NCBI RefSeq assembly: GCF_044465595.1
Contig: NZ_JBITLV010000002.1
Span: 62,001-126,000, forward strand
DNA length: 64,000 nucleotides
Direction of reading: 5' to 3'
From: Spongisporangium articulatum
GTDB lineage: Bacteria > Actinomycetota > Actinomycetes > Actinomycetales > Kineosporiaceae
Of the stretch, positions 23,656 to 30,893 are shown in pieces (the stretch's first letter is position 1; each line of letters opens with the position of its first letter). The notes beneath the pieces are model-generated. The model searched no databases. It was not told where the DNA came from and saw only the letters and a program-made list of their open reading frames with translations. The translations under genes were made by a program, and so were the position numbers.

Positions 23656-24681
23656 TCAGGCTTGCGGGTCGTCGTCCACCGTGATCAGCACCTTGCCGAC
23701 GGCGCTCGCCTCGACCGCGGCGTGCGCGTCGGCGGTCGCGGCCAGCGGGAACCGGTGCAGCGGCAGGCCGTGGTCGGGGCCGACCCCGATCGCGCCGTCC
23801 ACCACGGCGGCCGCGACGTCCTCCACCGCGAAAGCCTTGGCCCGCAGGGGCATCGTGTACACGAGCACGAACTGCCAGCGGGCGTTGATCGTCATCATCT
23901 CGCGGAGCGGGACCGTGACCGAGTCGCCGGCCGAACCCGCATAGAGGGCGACGGAGCCGTGCATCCCGAGCACCGCCGTGTCGGTGGCCGCGTTGGCCAC
24001 CGACACCTCGACGATCGCGTCGACCCCGCGCGGGACGATCCGTCGGACCTCCGCGGCGACGTCGGTCGTGCGGTAGTCGATCACGTGGTCGGCGCCGGCC
24101 GCAGCGGCCAGCTGCGCCTTCTCGGGGCTGCTGACCGTGGCGATCACCGTCGCGTCGGCCCAGCGGGCCAGCTGCACCGCGGCGTTGCCGACCGCCCCGG
24201 CGCCGCCCTGGACCAGCACCGTGCGTCCGGCCAGGGCGCCGGGCCCGAGCCGGTCCGGCATCGACTCGCCGAGGGTCAGGCACCGGTGCGCGGTCAGGAA
24301 CGGGACGCCGAGCGCCGCGCCCAGCTCGTAGGTGCCCTCCGGCCCGAGCAGGACCGTCTGCTTCGCCGGGACGACGGTCAGTTGCGCCGCCGTGCCCCAG
24401 GGGCGCTGGAAGGCCGACTCGAACAGCCAGACCCGTTCGTGCAGCAGCACGGGATCGACGCCCTGGCCGACGCCGACGATCAGCCCGGAACCGTCCTGGT
24501 TCGGGATCTGCCAGCCCGCGGCCGGCGGCGCACCGGACCCGTCACCCGCGCGGGCCTTCCAGTCGGTCGGGTTCACCCCCGAGACCGCGACCTTCACCAG
24601 CACCTCGCCGGGCCCGGGCTGCGGGTCGTCGAACTCCTCGGCCCGGATCACGCCCGGGTCGCCGGTCTGTCGGTACACCAT
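23656..24681 (-). CDS. zinc-independent quinone oxidoreductase, MDR superfamily
   Basis: The 341-residue medium-chain dehydrogenase/reductase of the NADPH:quinone reductase branch has an N-terminal GroES-like part (GEVLVKVAVSGVNPTDWKAR) without the catalytic-zinc Cys/His. The Rossmann motif is VLVQGGAGAVGNAAVQLARW at about 157-176, and the C terminus is PLAATADAHAAVEASAVGKV. Such enzymes reduce quinones or enals with NADPH. ATG 24681 is preferred to the TTG at 24702, since MVYRQTGDPGVI is the usual N terminus; the ribosome site is weak. It lies between family 3 repeat copies on both sides, together with sigma cassette A. Confidence 0.88.
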   Translation of the reverse strand: MVYRQTGDPGVIRAEEFDDPQPGPGEVLVKVAVSGVNPTDWKARAGDGSGAPPAAGWQIPNQDGSGLIVGVGQGVDPVLLHERVWLFESAFQRPWGTAAQLTVVPAKQTVLLGPEGTYELGAALGVPFLTAHRCLTLGESMPDRLGPGALAGRTVLVQGGAGAVGNAAVQLARWADATVIATVSSPEKAQLAAAAGADHVIDYRTTDVAAEVRRIVPRGVDAIVEVSVANAATDTAVLGMHGSVALYAGSAGDSVTVPLREMMTINARWQFVLVYTMPLRAKAFAVEDVAAAVVDGAIGVGPDHGLPLHRFPLAATADAHAAVEASAVGKVLITVDDDPQA

Positions 24682-24734
24682 CGCCTGCACGGGCCCAGCC
24701 AACTCCGTGCGCGCTTTTCACGCCACCCCGTGCA

Positions 24735-24821
24735 TGCTGCGTTTGCGCATGATCGACGCGACGAGCATGCGTTTGCGCATGATCACCGCCGGGGGGGGGG
24801 CGGTGATCATGCGCAAACGCA
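24735..24821. repeat. inverted repeat, family 3, copy b
   Basis: Two left units carrying TGCGTTTGCGCATGATC (24735-24754 and 24768-24785) precede one inverted unit. The second left unit and the right unit form a 23-bp perfect stem (24768-24790 with 24799-24821) around a loop of eight G. It lies downstream of the NmrA-type gene and upstream of the quinone reductase. Confidence 0.9.
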
Positions 24822-24832
24822 GCATCGGTGTC

Positions 24833-25705
24833 TCAGGCGTCGAGCTCGGCGAGGGCGGCGCGCACGGCGTCCTCCAGGCTGCCGGTCGGGCGGCCGATCA
24901 GCTTCGCCAGGTCCCCGCTGTCGACGAACAGGGCGCCCTGGGCGATGGCCCGGTCGACGTCGGCGAACATCCCGGCCACCGGCTCGGGCATCCCGGCCGC
25001 CTGCTGGAGCATGGCCTTGAACCCCTCGACGCCGAGGTCGGTGTACCCGACCTCCCGGCCGGACACCTTGCTGATGGTCTCGGCCAGCTCGGTCAGGGTG
25101 AAAGCGGTGTCGCCGCCCAACTCGTAGACGTGGTCACCGGTCGCCTCGCCGTCCAGCAGCACGGTCGCCGCGGCGGCCGCGTAGTCGGCGCGCGGGGCGC
25201 CGCTGATCCGCCCGTCCTGCGCCGCACCGGCCACGCCGTGCTCCAGGTACGTGCCCAGCTGGGCGGTGTAGTTCTCGTGGTACCAGGAGTTGCGCAGGAA
25301 CGTGTGCGGGATGTCGAGGGCCTCGATGCCCCGCTCGGTGTTCGCGTGGTCCTGCATGAGCAGCATCGACGACGTCTGCGCGTACGGCCCGCTCGTGTAG
25401 GCCACCCGCGAGGCGCCGGCCTTCTGCGCCGCCTCGGCGACGCCGACGTGCTGGGCGACCCGGGGGCCGAAGTCCGTTCCCGAGATGATCAGCACCCGCT
25501 CGGCGCCCTCGAGCGCCTCGGTCACCGACGTGGGGTCGGTGTAGTCCAGGTGCCGGACGTCGACGCCCTGCGCCGCGAACTCGGCCAGGCCCAGCGGGTT
25601 GCGGGCCCCGGCCACGATCCGCCCGGGGTCGGTGCCGCGGGCGAGCAGATCGGTGAGCACGAGGCGGCCGAGGTGGCCGGAGGCGGCGGTGACGACGAGG
25701 GACAT
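24833..25705 (-). CDS. NAD(P)H-binding NmrA-type quinone oxidoreductase, QorB-like
   Basis: The 290-residue atypical short-chain dehydrogenase has the nucleotide motif VTAASGHLGRLV at residues 5-16 (TGAxGxxG type), then VLIISGTDFG and an NmrA-like C-terminal half (SWYHENYTAQLGTYLEHG). It resembles QorB/QOR2, which reduces quinones with NADPH. It is divergent from an HxlR regulator 102 bases away, the same arrangement as qorB/qorR in Corynebacterium, which supports both names. The ATG has AAGGAG 6 bases upstream. Regulation is probably by the adjacent regulator, with operator candidates in the shared intergenic region. Confidence 0.85.
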   Translation of the reverse strand: MSLVVTAASGHLGRLVLTDLLARGTDPGRIVAGARNPLGLAEFAAQGVDVRHLDYTDPTSVTEALEGAERVLIISGTDFGPRVAQHVGVAEAAQKAGASRVAYTSGPYAQTSSMLLMQDHANTERGIEALDIPHTFLRNSWYHENYTAQLGTYLEHGVAGAAQDGRISGAPRADYAAAAATVLLDGEATGDHVYELGGDTAFTLTELAETISKVSGREVGYTDLGVEGFKAMLQQAAGMPEPVAGMFADVDRAIAQGALFVDSGDLAKLIGRPTGSLEDAVRAALAELDA

Positions 25706-25724
25706 CGGAACTCCTTGATCGAGG

Positions 25725-25739
25725 TTCGAAGCGTTCGAA
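25725..25739. promoter_or_regulatory. double TTCGAA element in qorB/qorR intergenic region
   Basis: TTCGAAGCGTTCGAA consists of two palindromic TTCGAA sites 3 bases apart, 20 bases upstream of the QorB-like start. It may be a second regulator site. Confidence 0.35.
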
Positions 25740-25778
25740 GGCCCCAACGGGGTGACCCGGTCGACACTTCCTGATCCG

Positions 25779-25805
25779 CAGTACCCACTTTGAAGTAAGG
25801 TACTG
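25779..25805. promoter_or_regulatory. operator of the HxlR/QorR-like regulator
   Basis: The outer arms CAGTACC and GGTACTG (7 bp, 13-base spacer) enclose an inner ACTT/AAGT pair. The element overlaps the TAAGGT -10 hexamer (25796-25801) of the regulator gene, so binding would block it: negative autoregulation is expected. Confidence 0.65.
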
Positions 25806-25807
25806 GC

Positions 25808-26188
25808 GTGAGCGTTAGTGAGCAGGTCACAGCCCCGAGCTTCTACCCTGTGAACCAGTACTTCCCGGCCGACTGCCCGTCGCGCATCGTGCTCGACCAC
25901 GTGACGAGCAAGTGGGGCGTCCTGGTGCTGGTCGCGCTGTCCCACGGGACGCTGCGCTGGGGTCAGCTGCGCCGGGCCGTGCAGGGCGTCAGCGAGAAGA
26001 TGCTCGCCCAGACGCTGCAGACCCTGGAACGGGACGGCCTGGTGCACCGCGAGGCCCTGCCCGTCATCCCGCCCCACGTCGAGTACAGCCTCACGCCCCT
26101 CGGTCAGGACCTCGGCACGAAGCTTCTCCCGCTCATGGAGTGGCTGCTGGAGCACTCACCGGCCATCGTCGAGAACGCCGGCCGGTAG
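25808..26188 (+). CDS. HxlR family redox-sensing regulator, QorR-like
   Basis: The 126-residue winged-helix protein has FPADCPSRIVLDHVTSKWGV at residues 19-38, then RWGQLRRAVQGVSEKMLAQT (the recognition helix region) and the wing HVEYSLTPLGQDLG. Cys23 sits where QorR-type proteins have the single Cys that oxidises under diamide or peroxide and releases DNA. This is its only cysteine, which fits a one-Cys sensor. GTG 25808 lies 6 bases after the TAAGGT hexamer, so the mRNA is probably leaderless. It likely represses itself and the divergent QorB-like gene. Confidence 0.88.
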   Translation: MSVSEQVTAPSFYPVNQYFPADCPSRIVLDHVTSKWGVLVLVALSHGTLRWGQLRRAVQGVSEKMLAQTLQTLERDGLVHREALPVIPPHVEYSLTPLGQDLGTKLLPLMEWLLEHSPAIVENAGR

Positions 26189-26197
26189 CCCTCGGCG

Positions 26198-27163
26198 CTA
26201 GAGGAGCGACTCCACCGCGCCGACCGGTTCGCCGTGACCGAGGATCGGCTCGTCCCCGAACGAGTCGACGAACGGTGACTCCTCGCCGAGCGCCCGCAAC
26301 AGGGCGGCCGACACGGGCCCGACGGCCCGCGCCCCGCCGTCCGCGACCTTCAGGGCGAAGGCCCGGCCGTCAGGAAACGCGGCGGCCCAGACGGACTCGG
26401 CGCCGTCCTTGGCGACCAGCCCCGGGACGCCCCGGATCAACCGGGTGATCGGGCGCCGGGTGCCGCCCAGCCACTCGGGATGCGCCCGGACGGCGTCCGC
26501 CACCGCCCGCTCCGGCGAACCGTCCGGGGCGGTCGCCACCCGCGCGAAGGCGGCCGCCAGACCGTCCAGGGGCACCGCGAGAACCGGTGCGCCGCAACCG
26601 TCCACGCCGACGGCGGTGACGGCGGCGCCGGTCAGTTCCTCGACGCCCGCCCGGATCGCCACCTGCAGCGGATGGTCCGGCGCCAGGTACCCCTCGAGTG
26701 GCCAGCCGTTCACCGCACACGTGGCCAGCATGGCCGCGTGCTTGCCCGAACAGTTCTGCGCCGGCGACGTCGGCCCGCGCCCCGTCGCCCGCCAGCGATG
26801 AGCCTCGTCAGGGTCGAGGGGCAGGTCCGGGGTGTTCCGCAACGCGTTCTCGGGCAGCGAGAACCGCGCGAGCAGCGTGCGGACGCCGTCCAGGTGGAAG
26901 TCCTCACCCGAGTGACTGGCGGCCGACAGCGCCAGGAGGCGGGCGTCGTCCCGGCCCGCCAGTGGGAGCCCGGCGCGAAGCATGGCCACGGCCTGCAGCG
27001 GTTTGACCGCCGAGCGGGGGAAGAGCGGCTCGGACGGCGTCCCGACCGACAGCTTCGGCGAACCGTCGGCGCCGAGGGCGACGGCGACACCGTGGTGCAC
27101 CCCCTCCACGAAGCCCGACCGCACGACGCGGGCCAGCGGGGCGAACGTCGGTAGTCCGGTCAC
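26198..27163 (-). CDS. asparaginase, Rhizobium-type (thermolabile class)
   Basis: The 321-residue protein has the serine/lysine motif of the ReAV-type L-asparaginases, which are unrelated to the E. coli enzymes and resemble beta-lactamase folds. PRSAVKP gives Ser51 and Lys54, and ASHSGE gives Ser83. NCSGKHA gives Cys138 and Lys141, and GVDGCGAP gives Cys190; the latter three match the zinc site described for the Rhizobium enzyme. It would hydrolyse L-asparagine to aspartate and ammonia in the cytoplasm. The start is GTG 27163 without a strong ribosome site. It converges on the HxlR gene with 9 bases between them. Confidence 0.88.
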   Translation of the reverse strand: MTGLPTFAPLARVVRSGFVEGVHHGVAVALGADGSPKLSVGTPSEPLFPRSAVKPLQAVAMLRAGLPLAGRDDARLLALSAASHSGEDFHLDGVRTLLARFSLPENALRNTPDLPLDPDEAHRWRATGRGPTSPAQNCSGKHAAMLATCAVNGWPLEGYLAPDHPLQVAIRAGVEELTGAAVTAVGVDGCGAPVLAVPLDGLAAAFARVATAPDGSPERAVADAVRAHPEWLGGTRRPITRLIRGVPGLVAKDGAESVWAAAFPDGRAFALKVADGGARAVGPVSAALLRALGEESPFVDSFGDEPILGHGEPVGAVESLL

Positions 27164-27235
27164 GGGACGACTCTACGAGGCCCGTGTTCACCATTTCGAT
27201 CGCCCGGAAAGCCCCCTTTTGGCGCCGAACCGGGA

Positions 27236-27241
27236 TACCTT
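27236..27241 (+). promoter_or_regulatory. -10 hexamer TACCTT, leaderless start at 27248
   Basis: TACCTT ends 6 bases before the GTG and no ribosome site is present. Confidence 0.45.
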
Positions 27242-27247
27242 CCGGCC

Positions 27248-28966
27248 GTGACCGAGATCTCACGTCGTGGATTCCTGGCCGGGCTGGGTGCGCTCGGGGT
27301 CGGCAGCGGGGTGCTGGGCACGGGCGTCGGCCCGTTCGGGGTGCCGAGCGCCTACGCGGCGCCCCCGGTGGGTACGGGGACGACGCTGGAGGCCGCCGCC
27401 GTCCCGCTCGGCACGTCGGGCTACCGCCGGCTGGGCGCCGGGCCGGGCTGGCCGACGGTCGTGCGCACCGAGCTGGCCACTGCGCACGCCGGCCGGGAGG
27501 CCCGGCGCACGGCGCTGACCTCGTTCGTGCAGCTGACCGACGTGCACGTCGTCGACGCCCAGTCGCCGGCCCGGTTCGAGTACGTGCACCCCTTGGTGGG
27601 CGCGGCCTTCCGGCCGCACGAGACGCTGACCACGCAGGGCCTGGTCTCGCTGATCCGGCGGGTGAACGGGCTGGCCGCCGGCCCGCACACCGGCCGCGAC
27701 TTCGACGCCGTGGTCACCACCGGCGACAACACCGACAACAAGGAGCATGCCGAGCTCGAGTGGTTCCTGACCGCCATGAACGGCGGCACGCTGACCCCGA
27801 ACACGGGGGCCCGCGGCCGGTTCGAGGGCGTGCAGAACTCCGGCAACACGCTGTACTGGAACCCGGAGTCGCCGGTTCAGGACCGCTACAAGGCCAAGGG
27901 TTTCCCGCAGATCCCCGGGCTGCTCGGCGCCGCGATCCGACCGGTCACGAGCCCCGGCCTGCAGACGCCCTGGTACTGCGTGTTCGGCAACCACGACGAC
28001 TCGGTGTCCGGCACGCTGCCCAGCGGCATCCCGCCGGTCGAGGCCCTCTACACGGGGGCGGTCAAGCTCGAGGCGCCCAACTCGGAGGCTTACGTCCGGG
28101 CCGTGGCCCGGGCCCTGACCACCGACCCCCGGTCGATAGCCGCTGTGCTGGCGTCCTTCTCGGGCCCGGTCCGGCTGGTCACGCCCGACCCGAAACGCAA
28201 GCCGTTCACGCCCAAGCAGTTCATGCAGGCCCACCTCGAACCGGGCCACACCGGGCCGGGGCCGGTCGGGCACGGATTCACGAAGGACGCCGCGGACGAC
28301 GGGATCGCCTACTACACCTTCGAACTCGCGCCCGGCGTGGTCGGCATCAGCATGGACTCGACCAACCGGGCCGGGTTCACCGACGGCTCACTCGGCGCGG
28401 CCCAGTTCCGCTGGATCGAGAAGACCCTGACCGCGGGCAGCAGCCGCTACTACGACAGCAGCGGCCACCTCGTCACCAGCACCCGCGAGGACACCTGGTT
28501 CGTGCTGTTCAGCCACCACACGTCCGACACCATGGGCAACGTGCTGCCCGACCCGGCCCGTGCCCTCGAGAAGCGGTACACCGGCAAGCAGCTGGTGGCC
28601 CTGCTGAACCGGTTCCCGAACGTGCTGGCCTGGGTGAACGGCCACACCCACGTCAACGCCGTGACGCCGCACCCGGGCCCGACGCCGGAGCAGGGGTTCT
28701 GGGAGGTCAACACGGCCTCGCACGTCGACTTCCCGCAGCTGGGCCGGGTGATCGAGGTGGCCGACAACCGCGACGGCACGGTCTCGCTGCTGGCCACCCT
28801 GTTCGAGGCCGACTCGCCCTACGCGGCCGACCATGCGGACTTCTCGCCGGCCGGGCTGGCCGCGCTGTACCGGGAGCTGTCGTTCAACGACCTGCACTAC
28901 GAGGCCGACCGGGTGGGGACGCCGGCCGACCGCAACGTCGAACTCCTGGTGCCCGGCCGGCCGTGA
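27248..28966 (+). CDS. Tat-exported metallophosphoesterase, TIGR03767-like
   Basis: The 572-residue protein has a twin-arginine signal (SRRGFLAGLGALGVGSG, cleaved after AYAA near residue 37). The calcineurin-like metal sites follow: QLTDVHVVDAQSP, TTGDNTDN, FGNHDD, FSHHTSDT and WVNGHTHVN, in the expected order. It is larger than typical phosphoesterases, as in the actinobacterial family around TIGR03767, whose substrate is not established. Tat export suggests the metal centre is loaded in the cytoplasm. GTG 27248 opens the signal peptide and appears leaderless. Confidence 0.88.
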   Translation: MTEISRRGFLAGLGALGVGSGVLGTGVGPFGVPSAYAAPPVGTGTTLEAAAVPLGTSGYRRLGAGPGWPTVVRTELATAHAGREARRTALTSFVQLTDVHVVDAQSPARFEYVHPLVGAAFRPHETLTTQGLVSLIRRVNGLAAGPHTGRDFDAVVTTGDNTDNKEHAELEWFLTAMNGGTLTPNTGARGRFEGVQNSGNTLYWNPESPVQDRYKAKGFPQIPGLLGAAIRPVTSPGLQTPWYCVFGNHDDSVSGTLPSGIPPVEALYTGAVKLEAPNSEAYVRAVARALTTDPRSIAAVLASFSGPVRLVTPDPKRKPFTPKQFMQAHLEPGHTGPGPVGHGFTKDAADDGIAYYTFELAPGVVGISMDSTNRAGFTDGSLGAAQFRWIEKTLTAGSSRYYDSSGHLVTSTREDTWFVLFSHHTSDTMGNVLPDPARALEKRYTGKQLVALLNRFPNVLAWVNGHTHVNAVTPHPGPTPEQGFWEVNTASHVDFPQLGRVIEVADNRDGTVSLLATLFEADSPYAADHADFSPAGLAALYRELSFNDLHYEADRVGTPADRNVELLVPGRP

Positions 28967-29174
28967 GGTCCGCGCCGCGAGCCTGATAACATCGGATCTA
29001 TCGCCCGTGCACCGGCACGGGCTCTCTGCGGGCGAGCCGCCCGCGAGGTCGCCAGAGCGCGTCCCAGGCGCAGGGCCCTTCCCGCCCCGCCGCACGACGC
29101 TCCAGCCGACACCCGACGCCGGGTTCGTGCCTGCTCAGCTGCGGCCTGCCGCAGCACTTGGAGCACAGACCCGC
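28967..29174 (+). promoter_or_regulatory. long 5' leader of the DEAD-box helicase gene
   Basis: The 208 bases before the helicase ATG hold no gene. TAACAT at 28987-28992 is a candidate -10, which would give an untranslated leader of about 175 bases. Cold-inducible helicase genes often have such leaders; no defined riboswitch is recognised. Confidence 0.4.
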
Positions 29175-30821
29175 ATGTCGTACACCCCTGCCCGACGTCC
29201 CGCGCGCCCGAACAGCCAGGACGGTGGCCCCCGCCGCTCCGGCCGTCCCGCGCGTCCTCAGCGCAACCAGCGCCGGGACAACCCGCGCCCGTCCCGGGCC
29301 GCCCGCCTGGCCGCCGAGCGCGCCGCCGCCTCCGCGCCCCTGGCCGCCGCCCTGGACGCCGCCGCCGAGGCCCCCGCGGCCGAGGACCGTGAGTTCGGCC
29401 AGTTCGGGATGCCCCAGGCCCTGGTCACCGCCCTGGCCCGCCGGGGCATGCAGGCCCCCTTCGCCATCCAGACCCGGGTGCTGCCCGACGCGCTGGCCGG
29501 CCGCGACGTCCTCGGCCGCGCGAAGACCGGCTCCGGCAAGACGCTGGCCTTCGGTCTCCCGGTGCTGGCCCGGTTGCACGCGAGCACCGCGGCCGGAACC
29601 CGGCGCGAGCCGCTCAAGCCGCGGGCCGTCGTCCTCGTGCCGACCCGCGAGCTGGCCCGCCAGGTCGCCGACGCCGTCGCGCCCCTGGCCCACGCCCTCG
29701 ACCAGCGCGTGACGATGGTCGTCGGGGGGCTCTCGATGGTGAAGCAGATCGACGCGCTGCGCCGCGGGGTCGACGTCCTGGTGGCCACCCCGGGCCGCCT
29801 GATCGACCTGATGGAGCGCCGCTCCGCCGACCTGTCGGCCGTCGAGATCACGGTGCTCGACGAGGCCGACCACATGGCCGACCTGGGCTTCCTGCCCGCG
29901 GTCCGGCAGATCCTCGACGCCACCCCGAAGGGCGCGCAGCGGCTGCTGCTGTCGGCCACCCTCGACGGCGGCGTAGCCGAACTGGTCAACGACTACCTGA
30001 CCGAGCCGACCTTCCACGCGATCAAGGAGGCCGCCGACGCGGTCGCCGCGATGCAGCACACGATCTTCACGGTCGAGCACGCCGACAAGGTGGCCGTCGC
30101 CACCGAGATCGCCGAGCGCCCGGCCCGGACGCTGTTCTTCGTGCGCACCAAGCACGGTGCCGACCGGCTGGCCAAGCAGCTGTCGAAGTCGGGGGCCGGG
30201 GCCGTCGCCATCCACGGCAACCTGAACCAGAACCAGCGGCTGCGGGCTCTGGACGCCTTCGCGTCCGGGCGGTCCCGCGTGCTGGTGGCCACCGACGTCG
30301 CGGCCCGCGGCATCCACGTCGACGACGTCGACCTGGTCGTGCACTTCGACCTGCCGGCCGACCACAAGGACTACCTGCACCGCTCCGGACGCACCGCCCG
30401 CGCCGGTGCCTCGGGGACCGTCGTGGCGTTCGCGAACCCGAACGAGCGCCGCACGGTGGCCCGGCTGCACGAGGACGCCGCCGTCACCGGCGCCCTGACC
30501 CACCGCGTGCACCCCGGCCACGAGGCGGTCCGGGAGCTGGCCACGTCCGGTGAGCCGATCGTCGTCCGCGAGGAGGCGCCCCGGCCGGAGCGGTCCCGGG
30601 AGGACCGTCCGGGCCGTCCGCGTCGTCAGGGCGGCCGGGGCCAAGGCGGCCCGCGCCGCGAAGGCGGTCCGCGCGGCGAGGGTGGTTTCCGTCGTGAGGG
30701 TGGCCCGCGTCGTGAGGGTGGCCCGCGTCGTGAGGGTGGCCCGCGTCGTGAGGGTGGCCCGCGTCGTGAGGGTGGCCCGCGTCGTGAGGGTGGCCCCCGC
30801 CTCGAGGGCCAGCACCGCTGA
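29175..30821 (+). CDS. DEAD-box ATP-dependent RNA helicase
   Basis: The 548-residue helicase has, in order, a basic disordered N terminus (1-70), the Q motif (FGMPQALVTALARRGMQAPF then AIQ), motif I AKTGSGKT, motif Ia PTRELA, motif II DEAD, motif III SAT and motif VI HRSGRTARAG. It ends with a tail of about 45 residues built from six-residue GGPRRE units. The domain layout fits RhlE/CshA-like enzymes that unwind structured mRNA or assist ribosome assembly and cold growth; the tail probably binds RNA. The ATG at 29175 opens MSYTPARRPARP. A strong hairpin follows the stop. Confidence 0.93.
   Translation: MSYTPARRPARPNSQDGGPRRSGRPARPQRNQRRDNPRPSRAARLAAERAAASAPLAAALDAAAEAPAAEDREFGQFGMPQALVTALARRGMQAPFAIQTRVLPDALAGRDVLGRAKTGSGKTLAFGLPVLARLHASTAAGTRREPLKPRAVVLVPTRELARQVADAVAPLAHALDQRVTMVVGGLSMVKQIDALRRGVDVLVATPGRLIDLMERRSADLSAVEITVLDEADHMADLGFLPAVRQILDATPKGAQRLLLSATLDGGVAELVNDYLTEPTFHAIKEAADAVAAMQHTIFTVEHADKVAVATEIAERPARTLFFVRTKHGADRLAKQLSKSGAGAVAIHGNLNQNQRLRALDAFASGRSRVLVATDVAARGIHVDDVDLVVHFDLPADHKDYLHRSGRTARAGASGTVVAFANPNERRTVARLHEDAAVTGALTHRVHPGHEAVRELATSGEPIVVREEAPRPERSREDRPGRPRRQGGRGQGGPRREGGPRGEGGFRREGGPRREGGPRREGGPRREGGPRREGGPRREGGPRLEGQHR
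30691..30798 (+). repeat. 18-bp tandem repeats in the helicase tail
   Basis: There are six consecutive units of GTCGTGAGGGTGGCCCGC, five identical and the last with one mismatch, each encoding one GGPRRE step. Such arrays can gain or lose units in frame. Confidence 0.95.
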
Positions 30822-30827
30822 TCAAGC

Positions 30828-30878
30828 GTCGACGAGTGAATCTCGGCTGGACATACCAGCCGAGATTCACTCGTCGAC
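30828..30878. repeat. inverted repeat, family 2, copy b; likely bidirectional terminator
   Basis: Perfect 23-bp arms with a 5-base loop lie between the convergent helicase and flavoprotein genes. It shares its core with 13492-13540. Position and strength suggest termination of both genes. Confidence 0.9.
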
Positions 30879-30893
30879 GATCGTGCGCGCGAA

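Noticed and set aside
24791..24798. G-quadruplex in the all-G loop of repeat copy b
   Set aside because: A single G run cannot form an intramolecular quadruplex by itself; it may instead be a slippage or sequencing-uncertain stretch.
25725..25739. LexA/SOS box
   Set aside because: TCGAA-GCG-TTCGA has a 3-base spacer; actinobacterial SOS boxes need TCGAAC-N4-GTTCGA. Kept only as a generic double TTCGAA element.
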